In this document: positions 22,393 through 30,332 of the stretch, in pieces | How the letters are laid out: each line of letters opens with the position of its first letter | Position numbering within the stretch: position 1 is the first letter of the stretch | Source: CAZADH01 sp964483805 | GTDB lineage: Bacteria > Muiribacteriota > Ozemobacteria > Ozemobacterales > Ozemobacteraceae | DNA length: 35,910 nucleotides | Direction of reading: 5' to 3' | NCBI GenBank assembly: GCA_964483805.1 | Contig: CAZADH010000022.1 | Location: forward strand, 1-35,910 | Notes under the pieces: model-generated | What the model saw: only the letters and a program-made list of their open reading frames with translations | Databases searched by the model: none | Told to the model about the DNA's origin: nothing | Program-made: the position numbers and the translations under genes

Positions 22393-23544
22393 TTATGGTT
22401 TTGCCAATGCTCCCGCCGGCTTGATCGAATCGATGCCGCCAAGACCGGTCACCGCGATGTCCCACTGTGAGCCCGGCTTCATATAGGATTCGAACTCGGC
22501 ACTCGTCAGTTCCTTGCCCTTGAACTTCTCGAGGGGGTATTCCTTGCCGGTCTTCGCATCGGCAAAGACCACCGAGTATTTTTCGGTGCGCAGAGCTTCA
22601 CGCTGCTGTCCGATCGACGGAACACCGGTCGCCGGCTTCAGTCCGGTCTCCGGCCACCGCGGATTGCCGTCGCTGCCACTGGCTTTCTTTTCGTCGACCT
22701 TCGTCCATTGGTCGATGTCGTATGTGGCCCACGTGTCGTACACCGGATCTTCTCGATAGACGGGCTTCTCGACATTTCTTGTTCGCTTTTCGGTCTTGTA
22801 CACCGGCTGGTCTTCCCATTTCTCCTTGAATCGGCCGTTGCCAAGATCGGTCACGCCGGTCTTGACCTTCTTCGTTCCCGCCTGGACCTGAACTTCGTAC
22901 TCCTCGGAAACCATTTTGGTTCCGGTTTGGACTTTTCGGGTGGTGCGCTGCTTTTGTGCCTGGCTGACGAGGCGTGCGCCCGACGGAAGCTGATCGCGCC
23001 AGCAGTTGTTGCGCACCGTTTTGTACTCCTCGATGACAACGGCACGTTCCCAGCGCCCCGATTTTGCGCTCATTGTGGCCTGCGACGTATACATTGCCAG
23101 GCCGATCAACAGCATGAATCCGAACACAAACGCCGCACAACCGACCTTCATGAAAACCGGCATTGGTCCGGCGGGTTTGCGGGGCCCCTGCCCCGTAGGC
23201 GATCCGACGTTGGCCGACGTCGGGTGTTGCGGCACCGCCGCTGCGCTCTGGTTCACCGACAACTCACGAACCGCGCGCTTCTGGCCGTCAGAGGCTCCCG
23301 CCGAACACTGTTTGCAACTCGTCAAGTTCGCGGGGTTGCTTGTGTTGCAAAACCCACACACCCAATCAGGCCCCTCGAGAGCTGCCGACTTTTCGGCCGC
23401 ATCGGTGACCTCTGCGCCATCCTCTTCATAAATGAACTGGACGTTCTCGCGCGCCTGACCGCAACCTTCGCACTTCACGTGCGAGCCCTTGTTCTTGACA
23501 TTGCAGTTGGGACAGATCCATTTGCCTTCACGAATGACTTCCAC
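22393..23544 (-). CDS. Membrane protein with two RanBP2-type zinc fingers; function unknown
   Basis: The start is taken as GTG at 23544 because AGGAGG lies 6 nt upstream, giving 383 residues. A longer frame from 23577 would place that Shine-Dalgarno inside the gene. Two W-x-C-x2-C-x10-C-x2-C modules with the internal Asn (residues 9-28 and 61-80) match RanBP2-type zinc fingers. A Pro/Ser-rich linker and one membrane helix (about 130-152) follow. The outer 230 residues contain short repeats of the type AGTKKVKTG and Val-Tyr-rich segments (QPVYKTEKR, KPVYREDPVYDTW). Topology suggests fingers in the cytoplasm and the C-terminal domain outside. It is a single gene with its own terminator, divergent from the secreted-protein genes. 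I do not recognise the outer domain and give no function. Confidence 0.85.
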   Translation of the reverse strand: MEVIREGKWICPNCNVKNKGSHVKCEGCGQARENVQFIYEEDGAEVTDAAEKSAALEGPDWVCGFCNTSNPANLTSCKQCSAGASDGQKRAVRELSVNQSAAAVPQHPTSANVGSPTGQGPRKPAGPMPVFMKVGCAAFVFGFMLLIGLAMYTSQATMSAKSGRWERAVVIEEYKTVRNNCWRDQLPSGARLVSQAQKQRTTRKVQTGTKMVSEEYEVQVQAGTKKVKTGVTDLGNGRFKEKWEDQPVYKTEKRTRNVEKPVYREDPVYDTWATYDIDQWTKVDEKKASGSDGNPRWPETGLKPATGVPSIGQQREALRTEKYSVVFADAKTGKEYPLEKFKGKELTSAEFESYMKPGSQWDIAVTGLGGIDSIKPAGALAKP

Positions 23545-23729
23545 AGGCCACCTCCTGTTTTTCACGGGTGCGAACAACCCACTCCCGACCCTGGCAGGTT
23601 AGCCCAACGCGACCCGCGGTGCAACGTGACAAATCACACCAGCGATTGACGGACCAGAGGATTGGATGGTATGACTCAATGCCCCACAAGTGCCAGAACC
23701 CAAACAGTGAACAGGAGACAGACCCAACC

Positions 23730-24458
23730 ATGCCATCCCTTTCAATCTCTCGGCGGACAACCGCTCAACACGTCACACCTTCGATTTTCTGGGTAGCCAC
23801 CGTCGCCATCGTCCTGATGTCGGGAACGGCGTGTGCCCAGACCGCCGGCAACTGGCATTTCTTCTCGATCAATGCGCAATACCGCGGGGGCGTCAAGCAG
23901 GGCTTCAAAGATCTCGGCTGCGGCACAACCTTCGATACCGCGATGCCAGGCGGAGAGCGCCGGGTGGTCTTTCATGCCTGCGTCTCACACCCGGAAAAAG
24001 CGAAGAAATACTATGCGATGCGCATGGACCTGTGTTTCAAGCAGGAGGCCGCAAGCGTCACCACCACCCGCAAAAACTATGTCTGGTTCAACGAGGACTT
24101 CCCGGCCGACCAACGTGATCAAGTCGCCGACATGGTGCAACTTCTTCCCATGATCTTCTCCGGTGAACTGGTCGCGAAACCCGTCAAGACGATGCAGATC
24201 AACCAGAGCCAGTTTCAGATCAACCTTGCCATGGGCAAAAACGGCAAGTCGGCCGAGATCGAGGTGCGCATTCAAGCCGGCGAACCGGTCGAGGGCAAGT
24301 TCTTCCTCGAGCGCAATGCCGCCAGCGGCTACGACCTCACCAAGTTCCGACTGAAGAAGGGCAAGATTTCGACAAGTTTTGTTTGTGCGAACCAGGCCGA
24401 CATCATGGGCAAGTACGCGAAGCTCCCGCCGTTCGACAAGTTGGTGTTCGGAAACTGA
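23730..24458 (+). CDS. Secreted protein of unknown function
   Basis: This is a 242-residue protein from the ATG at 23730, with AGGAGA about 12 nt upstream. The N-terminal region has a basic segment and a hydrophobic stretch (IFWVATVAIVLMSG) ending in ACAQTAG, a good signal peptide with cleavage after ACA. The mature part has spaced cysteines (GCGTTF, HACVS, DLCFKQ, FVCAN) that could form disulfides, and otherwise mixed alpha/beta composition. I recognise no domain. The stop overlaps the next start (TGATG), so the two are coupled. Confidence 0.8.
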   Translation: MPSLSISRRTTAQHVTPSIFWVATVAIVLMSGTACAQTAGNWHFFSINAQYRGGVKQGFKDLGCGTTFDTAMPGGERRVVFHACVSHPEKAKKYYAMRMDLCFKQEAASVTTTRKNYVWFNEDFPADQRDQVADMVQLLPMIFSGELVAKPVKTMQINQSQFQINLAMGKNGKSAEIEVRIQAGEPVEGKFFLERNAASGYDLTKFRLKKGKISTSFVCANQADIMGKYAKLPPFDKLVFGN

Positions 24459-25129
24459 TGCCCACGCAGCGGCTTGCTCGCACCGGGGTGCCGCCGTCGA
24501 TCCCAAGCAGTCGATTGGGCTCTCGCCCGATCGGCTGCTTTCTTATGGCGGCCGTCGCCCTGGGAATCCACACTGGTGCGTTCGCCTCGCAGGATGCCGC
24601 GGAGCTCCGCCCCGCACTCCGCGTACGCGGCGCGGTGGATGCCTGCGGCGAGAGGATCCCGGTGTCGGCGGCACTGGCGGCACTGTCGCGCCAGCGTTTC
24701 CTCATTGACGCGACGGCCTCCGAACCGCGGATCGTCCGTCGCAACCATGGTTATGACATTGTCGCCGACGAGTCGATCGCCACCGCACCGTCACTGGTTT
24801 TCGATCGGAAGTGGCCCAACGCCTACGGCCGATTCACGCTGGGCGGGACAAACCACGAGCGGGAGAGACGCGACGCGTCGACAGGGTCGCCGACCGCCGC
24901 CACTGTCGGCGCGCAAAGGCGTCCCATCACCGGGCGAGTGTTCTTCGGTCCCGATGAGGTTCTGCGTATACCCGTGCCGGTCGCAACCTGGACGCCCCCA
25001 CTCGACCGGCTCGAGCTGCAGCCTGACAGCGACAGCCCAATGTTGCAGGGGCAGCGCGAGGATCTGATCCGCGAAATGATCGGCCCGTACCGTCCGTGGG
25101 AGAACCCCCGGCGTCCGCGCGATGATTAA
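24458..25129 (+). CDS. Secreted protein of unknown function, coupled to the preceding gene
   Basis: This is a 223-residue protein whose ATG shares one base with the previous stop. A hydrophobic segment (CFLMAAVALGIHTGAFAS, about residues 27-44) after an Arg-rich start looks like a signal peptide. The mature protein has a single early Cys (AVDACGER), is Arg/Pro-rich at its end and has no motif I recognise. It overlaps the next gene by 8 nt. Codon use and GC match the neighbours. Confidence 0.7.
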   Translation: MPTQRLARTGVPPSIPSSRLGSRPIGCFLMAAVALGIHTGAFASQDAAELRPALRVRGAVDACGERIPVSAALAALSRQRFLIDATASEPRIVRRNHGYDIVADESIATAPSLVFDRKWPNAYGRFTLGGTNHERERRDASTGSPTAATVGAQRRPITGRVFFGPDEVLRIPVPVATWTPPLDRLELQPDSDSPMLQGQREDLIREMIGPYRPWENPRRPRDD

Positions 25130-25718
25130 AACCTGCCGGCCGGCCTCCTCATCGGCAATCCGAAGGGCGAATCCGACTGCGGGACGCCCCCCAAAAACGC
25201 GCACTGGACCGCGAGCAGGCATGCGTGGGGCGGTCGGGGTCCTGATGGTGCTGCTGGCCGCCGGTTGCGTTGGCACCGCCCGCACCGAACAGGCCTTCAC
25301 GATCAACTCCGGTGATCAATCGACCGCAACGACGTCGGTAACCCTGAACATCGCCAACGATCTGGCAGTCGCATCGGCCTGTGTCAGCAATACCGGCGCG
25401 GCGCCCTGGACGGTTTTCGACCGGCCACCGATCGACCCTCAGGTGGCCACCTGGCATGTGCCGTGGAGTCTTGATGACGCCACGGGACCGCGCGTGGTCA
25501 CAATGGCATTCGTGAATGCTGTCGGGGCCACGATGACTGCCACGGCGCAATCGATCTACTTCGCGGTTTTCCCGAGCATCGCGACCGCCACGCGGGTGAG
25601 CGGCGGTTATCCGAGCGATACTTTCGACGAGTACCAGGGTCAGAACAAGTTCGGGGCCGACCCCGGCGACATGGTGCGCCCGGCAACGGGTTCACGATTG
25701 CTCTTCACCGGCGAGTAG
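25122..25718 (+). CDS. Probable lipoprotein with an Ig-like repeat
   Basis: This is 198 residues from the ATG at 25122. An internal ATG at 25221 would give the conventional signal peptide MRGAVGVLMVLLAAGC and may be the true start. LAAGC is a lipobox, predicting lipid attachment at that Cys. The mature part contains one module resembling bacterial extracellular Ig-like repeats: FTINSGDQSTATTSVTLNI, then a VSNTG stretch, a WTxxF/WHVPW stretch and VVTMAFVNAVG. Such modules occur in surface adhesins and S-layer-associated proteins. It is third in the plus-strand set and ends 6 nt from a convergent gene. Confidence 0.75.
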   Translation: MIKTCRPASSSAIRRANPTAGRPPKTRTGPRAGMRGAVGVLMVLLAAGCVGTARTEQAFTINSGDQSTATTSVTLNIANDLAVASACVSNTGAAPWTVFDRPPIDPQVATWHVPWSLDDATGPRVVTMAFVNAVGATMTATAQSIYFAVFPSIATATRVSGGYPSDTFDEYQGQNKFGADPGDMVRPATGSRLLFTGE

Positions 25719-25724
25719 AACAAC

Positions 25725-26648
25725 CTACCACTGCGTCCACCACGTTTTCCTGGGTGGGCCCCCCGATGGACCGATGAGGTGATCGAACAGACGCACCTGT
25801 TGGGTGGGCGACGCGAGCGCGCAGGCAACGGTGACACTCGCCGTCCAGGCCGAGGGTAGCGGGACGCACCCGCTCATTGCTCCGCCGACCGGCATCTCCC
25901 AGTGCTCGAGCATGACGCCGTCGATCTCGCCAACGACCCCAGGACTCGCGGTGACCCAATGAAATCGGATTCTGACGGCAGCCGTCGCCGGCAATTCGAA
26001 CGATCGGTAGTGCCTTCGCCACTGCGTAGCACTCACAGCCGCCGATGCCGGAATGTCGGTACCTATCCCATCGGGCAGGTCGTAATCACAGGCAAGCATG
26101 ACGTCCGGCGATGCCACCCTGGCCCAAAAGCTGACCACAAAGGACGCGGGATATTGACTTGCGGACGCCGTCACGTATTGCTCGACACCGTTCGCCGTTG
26201 ATTGCCACCCGTCCGGGATCCCATCGCCCGACGTGAAGTTTCCCTGCCACCACCCCGCGCCCACAGCCACCGCGGGATACCGGACCCCGGTGTCGACCTC
26301 AAAGCTCGGATTACGCAGTTGATTGCGCACCAGCCGCCATGAACCAACCTCCCTGACGCAGTTGTGCGCCATATAGCCGTCGGAAGCGAGCAGTGTAAGA
26401 ACCTCGAGAGCCGACCCCTGGTCGAGCGTGGCTTCGAGCAGTTCGCGTCGTCCGGTGGTGCTCGTCCCGTGGTCGCGGCGAAACTGATCGATGGCCATGC
26501 GCGCATCATCGAGTGCTGATTTCAACCGGTGCTCTTTCTCGCGATTGACAAGCGTTCCGCGTTCCATGACTCCAAGCCCGGCCTGGAGGATCAAGACAGC
26601 GAAGACGATCACCAGACCGAGCAATAGATTTCCCTTGCGACAGGTCAT
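25725..26648 (-). CDS. Pseudopilin-like protein with a jelly-roll (carbohydrate-binding-like) domain
   Basis: This is 307 residues from the ATG at 26648. Residues 1-28 are a basic tip (TCRKG) and a long hydrophobic helix, then VNREKEHRLKSALDDARMAI, which is the helix pattern of GspG-like pseudopilins and parallels the neighbour at 27828 (RERESRLHVALDEVRRAL). The usual G-F-T-L-x-E site is degenerate (G-N-L-L-L-G, no Glu at +5). Residues about 111-250 begin LRNPSFEVD and contain DGWQ, VVSFWARV, WRRHYRSFELP and EIDGVMLEHWE. That is the layout of CBM4/9-like jelly-roll domains. It lies on the minus strand between plus-strand genes. It probably sits at a pilus or pseudopilus tip and binds a ligand, which is inference. 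Confidence 0.75.
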   Translation of the reverse strand: MTCRKGNLLLGLVIVFAVLILQAGLGVMERGTLVNREKEHRLKSALDDARMAIDQFRRDHGTSTTGRRELLEATLDQGSALEVLTLLASDGYMAHNCVREVGSWRLVRNQLRNPSFEVDTGVRYPAVAVGAGWWQGNFTSGDGIPDGWQSTANGVEQYVTASASQYPASFVVSFWARVASPDVMLACDYDLPDGIGTDIPASAAVSATQWRRHYRSFELPATAAVRIRFHWVTASPGVVGEIDGVMLEHWEMPVGGAMSGCVPLPSAWTASVTVACALASPTQQVRLFDHLIGPSGGPPRKTWWTQW

Positions 26649-26980
26649 GACACAGAATATATTTAACTTAGAGATTGCGTGCAAACTTTGCGGTCTGTGC
26701 CGTACGTTTGTTGCAATCGGCAGTAAACGGTGAGCTCGGCGGCACAGTCGCCTGTTTCGTGGGCTGAGCGCCAATGTCTGAGGTTCCAGAGCATTGGCCG
26801 CAGGCGCTGGTGTCTGCGGATGCGGGTCGATCCCAGACAGAAAAGGAGTCGATCAGACAAAAAGAGAGTCATCGTCACCAAGGGGTCCAGGCCGGCGAGT
26901 CCTTTTTGCTGGTGTTTCTGGGGAATGTTGGGTCGCAGTGTGCATATGCAATGTCGACACGAATCGTGGAGGTTACCTGA
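26649..26980. other. Intergenic region between divergent pseudopilin genes
   Basis: This 332-nt region is less GC-rich near 26650-26680. It holds a possible minus-strand promoter and, at the right end, the Shine-Dalgarno GGAGGT 7 nt ahead of the ATG at 26981. A 68-codon plus-strand frame (26774-26980) ends right at that ATG. I do not trust it as a gene, although it could be a leader peptide. No riboswitch was recognised. Confidence 0.5.
26656..26684 (-). promoter_or_regulatory. Possible promoter of the jelly-roll pseudopilin gene
   Basis: On the minus strand, TTGCAC (26684-26679), a 17-nt spacer and TATATT (26661-26656) are seen. The -10 ends only 7 nt before the ATG at 26648, so a transcript would be nearly leaderless. 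The -35 is weak (3 of 6). Confidence 0.35.
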
Positions 26981-27751
26981 ATGAATACGAAACGAACCGG
27001 TTTTACGCTACTCGAACTGCTCATCGTTGTTGCCATCATCGCGGTGTTGATCGCTCTGGCTCTGCCGTTTTATCAAGACTATGTTGCTCGCTCGAAGATC
27101 ACGGCGGCGCAGGCCGATTTGAACAGCTACCAGAAGGCGCTGCAGACGTATGACCAAATGGAAGACACCATGTGGAAGGTGTCGAGCGACACGCGGGGTC
27201 TGATCGGCAAATACATGCAGGACTTCCGGGCGACACCGACGCAGATGCTCCCCCGCGATCCTTGGGGCAATGATTATTTCTTCAGCGCCACCCACGGTGT
27301 CATCTTGTCGCGCGGCCCCAACTCGGCGCTTGATACGACAGCCGTGGCCATCGCTTCGCGCACACCGCTGATCGATGACCTGTTGGTGACCTGGAAACCG
27401 CCGTTCATGATCTCGAGCGCGAAGGCTCTCGGCTCAGACACCGTGGAACTGGTGTTCAGCCGCAAGATCGACGAGACCACCTGGCCGGCCGGCGCATTCA
27501 ACACCTGGATTCAGGTTAAAGACACGACGGGAGCCGTTCCCGCCGGTGCGTTCACGGAACGCCGTCGCCTGTCGGCCACGATCTATCGTTTCATCCACAA
27601 CTATGCCATCACGACCCCGGGAGCGACCGTAGAGTTCATCGACAACACGGACAACACGCTGGTCCCTCACGCCGAGGACGGTCGGGATACCTTCGACCTG
27701 CGCCCCGACGGAACGGCAGGGCACTCCGCATCATTCACTCCGATCCTGTAA
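26981..27751 (+). CDS. GspG-like type IV pilin/pseudopilin with C-terminal Ig-like domain
   Basis: This 256-residue protein starts MNTKRTG|FTLLELLIVVAII, a perfect prepilin-peptidase site with Glu at +5 and an N-terminal assembly helix. The GspG signature PRDPWGNDYFF (about residues 90-100) and SRGPNSALDTT follow. From about residue 135 a second domain (SSAKALGSDTVELVFSRKIDETTW) resembles the bacterial Ig-like/SbsA (Big_5) module, making the protein nearly twice the usual pseudopilin length. A strong Shine-Dalgarno (GGAGGT) precedes the ATG, and an intrinsic terminator follows, so it is likely an abundant, separately expressed subunit. It is probably assembled by the nearby PilB/PilC machinery. 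Confidence 0.88.
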   Translation: MNTKRTGFTLLELLIVVAIIAVLIALALPFYQDYVARSKITAAQADLNSYQKALQTYDQMEDTMWKVSSDTRGLIGKYMQDFRATPTQMLPRDPWGNDYFFSATHGVILSRGPNSALDTTAVAIASRTPLIDDLLVTWKPPFMISSAKALGSDTVELVFSRKIDETTWPAGAFNTWIQVKDTTGAVPAGAFTERRRLSATIYRFIHNYAITTPGATVEFIDNTDNTLVPHAEDGRDTFDLRPDGTAGHSASFTPIL

Positions 27752-27778
27752 TTCCCGCCTTTTATTCTGTTCTATCAA

Positions 27779-27815
27779 CGCGCCCGCTGGCAACAGCGGG
27801 CGCGTTTCTTGTTTT
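27779..27815 (+). terminator. Intrinsic terminator after the pilin gene
   Basis: The 11-bp perfect stem CGCGCCCGCTG/CAGCGGGCGCG with a GCAA tetraloop is followed by TTTCTTGTTTT. It lies 28 nt past the pilin stop and directly before the next pseudopilin gene. Confidence 0.9.
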
Positions 27816-27827
27816 GGTGACGAAAGG

Positions 27828-28343
27828 GTGAACGAGTTCCGGAAAAGGCCAGAACAAGCGTGTCTCAACGCAGGGTCACGCGGGTTCACGTTGTTCGAGG
27901 TCGTGATCTCGCTGGCGTTGGTCGCCATTCTGTTGGTGGTCGCAACGGCTCCCACCGATGTGGCCGCGCAACGGGAACGCGAGAGCCGGCTACACGTGGC
28001 GCTCGACGAGGTACGACGGGCACTTTCGCGCTACCGCAGCGAGACCGGCACGGGACCAACGAATCTCGCGGCCCTCATGACAACGACCAGCAGTACGGAT
28101 GGGTTGCCTTATCTGCGGCGGCTTCCGCTCAACCCTCTGGTGGCCAGCACGCAGTGGCAGATTGCCAGTCGGACGATCGGTTCGGCAGAAGATCGATGGA
28201 CGCCGATTTGCCAACCCGATGAAGGACTACCGGATGCATCGCGAATCATCGCCTTTCGTTGCCCGGATGTCGCTACCGCCGTCAACGGCACAGTCTTCGT
28301 CCCCGGAACCGGAACGAACGGGGTTCGCTATTGCGACTGGTAG
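27828..28343 (+). CDS. Type II secretion/type IV pilus pseudopilin (GspG-like)
   Basis: This is 171 residues from the GTG at 27828. The leader is long (19 residues, ending SRG) and is followed by FTLFEVVISLALVAILLVV, a good prepilin site with Glu at +5. After the helix, RERESRLHVALDEVRRALSRYRSETG and YLRRLPLNPLV are typical of GspG-like minor pseudopilins, and the C-terminus ends GVRYCDW. It lies just past the terminator of the pilin gene, so read-through or a separate promoter is needed. It converges on pilC with a 13-nt gap. Confidence 0.85.
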   Translation: MNEFRKRPEQACLNAGSRGFTLFEVVISLALVAILLVVATAPTDVAAQRERESRLHVALDEVRRALSRYRSETGTGPTNLAALMTTTSSTDGLPYLRRLPLNPLVASTQWQIASRTIGSAEDRWTPICQPDEGLPDASRIIAFRCPDVATAVNGTVFVPGTGTNGVRYCDW

Positions 28344-28356
28344 GCCAACGCGGTTG

Positions 28357-29580
28357 TCAGCGTTTCGTGAACAGCTTTGCCAGACTGAAGATCGGTAGAT
28401 AGAGCGCCACCACAATGCCCCCGATGATGACCCCGAGGAACACCATCAGCATTGGCTCAATGAGTGAAGCCATCGCCTCCACGTTGTTGTTGAACTCTTC
28501 TTCGTAGAACTCGGCCACGTGATCGAGCATTTCGGACAAATTGCCGGTCCGTTCGCCGACACTCACCATTTTGTTGAACAATTCAGGCAACCACGGGTCA
28601 CGGGCAGCAAAGCTTTCGCCGACCGGCCGTCCCGAGCGAATGTCGGCTTCGGCCGCCGCCAGCGCCTCGCGAACCTGAACACGGCCCACGCCGGGAATCA
28701 ACACGTCCATGGCTGCCAACACGGTGACACCACTGTGCGCCAGAATCGAAAACGCTTTGGCGAATTGCGCGATCTCATAGTTGTGATTCATCGTGCCGAA
28801 CACTGGCAGGCTCAGCATCAGATAGTCGTACATGCGCCGACCAAAATCGGTCCGCAACAACAACTGGAAGACAACAAATGTCAATACAAGAGCAATAATG
28901 ACCTTGCCGGCGGAATTCACCATCAGGTCGCTCATGGCCAGAACGAACTGGGTAATGTCCGGCAACTCGACGCCGAACCGACTGTAGATATCCCGAAACC
29001 GGGGAACGATGAAGGTGAGAATCCCCCAGGTGACGATGCCGGAAACTCCCAGCACGAACAGCGGATAAGCAAGAGCTTTGCGAATCATGCGGCGCAACCG
29101 CAACTGTCGATCGATCAAGTTGGCCAGGCGTTCGAGGACTTGGTACAGTTCGCCCGAGTCCTCGCCCACTTTCACGAGGTTGAGATAGGTCTTGTCGAAA
29201 ACCTTGGGATGATCCGAGAAGGCCTGGTGCAAACCGCTGCCACCTTTGATCATCGCCACGATGTTGGCGAGACACTCTTTGAGCGCGCCATCTTCTTCAC
29301 GACTCATGAGAAGTTCGAGCGTCTCCAGAATCGGAATGCCGGCACGGGTCAACGTTGCAAACAAGCGGGTAAAGTGAAACAACTGGGTCCGCGAAACGCC
29401 GCCGAAAGGCCACAGGGCAGCCCAATCGATCGATGACGATGCTTCGACTTCATGGATCTCTTCGGGCCACAACCCCTTGAAACGCGCGATGCCATCGGCC
29501 TCTTCGGCCGACGCAGCATCAATCTCGATGAACTCATACTCGCCGGTTACGGCACGAAATTTGACGCGAAAGCGTTTCAC
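28357..29580 (-). CDS. pilC: Type IV pilus inner-membrane platform protein PilC (GspF family)
   Basis: This is a 407-residue polytopic membrane protein. Two GspF domains are visible: one with FTRLFATLTRAGIPILETLELL and GEDSGELYQVLERLA, the other with FAKAFSILAHSGVTVLAAMDVL and VGERTGNLSEMLDHVAEFYEEE. Hydrophobic segments lie at about 170-192, 220-240 and 375-400. PilC/GspF couples the assembly ATPase PilB to pilin insertion. The N-terminal about 60 residues form the extra cytoplasmic domain common in PilC. It is the last gene of the minus-strand set, 34 nt after pilP. Confidence 0.93.
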   Translation of the reverse strand: MKRFRVKFRAVTGEYEFIEIDAASAEEADGIARFKGLWPEEIHEVEASSSIDWAALWPFGGVSRTQLFHFTRLFATLTRAGIPILETLELLMSREEDGALKECLANIVAMIKGGSGLHQAFSDHPKVFDKTYLNLVKVGEDSGELYQVLERLANLIDRQLRLRRMIRKALAYPLFVLGVSGIVTWGILTFIVPRFRDIYSRFGVELPDITQFVLAMSDLMVNSAGKVIIALVLTFVVFQLLLRTDFGRRMYDYLMLSLPVFGTMNHNYEIAQFAKAFSILAHSGVTVLAAMDVLIPGVGRVQVREALAAAEADIRSGRPVGESFAARDPWLPELFNKMVSVGERTGNLSEMLDHVAEFYEEEFNNNVEAMASLIEPMLMVFLGVIIGGIVVALYLPIFSLAKLFTKR

Positions 29581-29614
29581 AGAGGCCCCACCACCGATTC
29601 ACCCGGCACGATGA

Positions 29615-30325
29615 TCATGTCCTGTTTGGGCCAACGGGCGATGACGCGACCTGAGCGGCAGCGGCGCTCCCACTCGCAAGGCGATACGGATAAAACACCA
29701 CGGACTGATGCCCCTGCAGAATCCGAATGATCCGATTGAGTCGATCGGTTTCGAAGCGTGGCGGAAAAATCGACACTTTCCGGCCATCGCCGTAGGTGAT
29801 GGTCGCTGAACCGGTGGCCACGGCCGTTAGCATGAACGGCAGACCGACCACCGCATCGCCTTCGCGCAACAGTACGGCCGATGGACCTACCTGGATCAGG
29901 GCGGTGGTGCGCCCCCGGGCCACGCCGACACCCAACAATGCAGGTTCGATCATCCCTGGCGTGGCCGAGGCCTGCACCACTTGTGTCTCGGTGGCCCACG
30001 AAAACAGGTTGCGCTCATCGATGGCGATCGTCTCCGAACCCCCGGGCAAACGCTGGACCGCCGGCAATTTACCAAGACGGTCATGCATCGCCTTCAAGGT
30101 GGCCAGGCCGTTGTCGAGGGTCTGCGCCGACGCGGTGACTTCAATGGTCTGCTCGCCTCCTGCGACCAGGGGAGGAATGCCGGCGGGGCCTGCCCCGGGG
30201 CCTGGAGACGCGGTCCCAACAGAGCCATAGCCAAGGAACCGGACGATGATATTGGCAATGCCCAGAACACTCAGAAGGATGATGCCTATCGCCGGCCGGC
30301 GGTTATTCTTGAACCACTCGTTCAT
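29615..30325 (-). CDS. pilP: PilP/GspC-like periplasmic protein anchored in the inner membrane
   Basis: This is 236 residues from the ATG at 30325, 7 nt after the pilO stop. An upstream frame inside pilO has no homology. A short cytoplasmic segment (NEWFKNNRR) precedes one membrane helix (about 11-29), then a Gly/Pro-rich linker. The C-terminal domain (ALLGVGVARGRTTALIQVGPSAVLLREGDAVVGL, then TITYGDGRKVSIFPP) is the beta-rich HR-like fold shared by PilP and GspC that contacts the secretin. Classical PilP is a lipoprotein. Here a transmembrane anchor makes it GspC-like. Position between pilO and pilC supports the role. Confidence 0.7.
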   Translation of the reverse strand: MNEWFKNNRRPAIGIILLSVLGIANIIVRFLGYGSVGTASPGPGAGPAGIPPLVAGGEQTIEVTASAQTLDNGLATLKAMHDRLGKLPAVQRLPGGSETIAIDERNLFSWATETQVVQASATPGMIEPALLGVGVARGRTTALIQVGPSAVLLREGDAVVGLPFMLTAVATGSATITYGDGRKVSIFPPRFETDRLNRIIRILQGHQSVVFYPYRLASGSAAAAQVASSPVGPNRT

Positions 30326-30332
30326 GACAACG

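Noticed and set aside
26774..26980. A 68-codon plus-strand frame ending at the pilin start
   Set aside because: No Shine-Dalgarno, codon use unlike neighbours and no homology. Kept only as a possible leader peptide.
26649..26980. Cyclic-di-GMP riboswitch ahead of the pilin gene
   Set aside because: GCAAAC occurs, but the other conserved GEMM-I elements (GACGCAAAGCC, tetraloop receptor) are missing.
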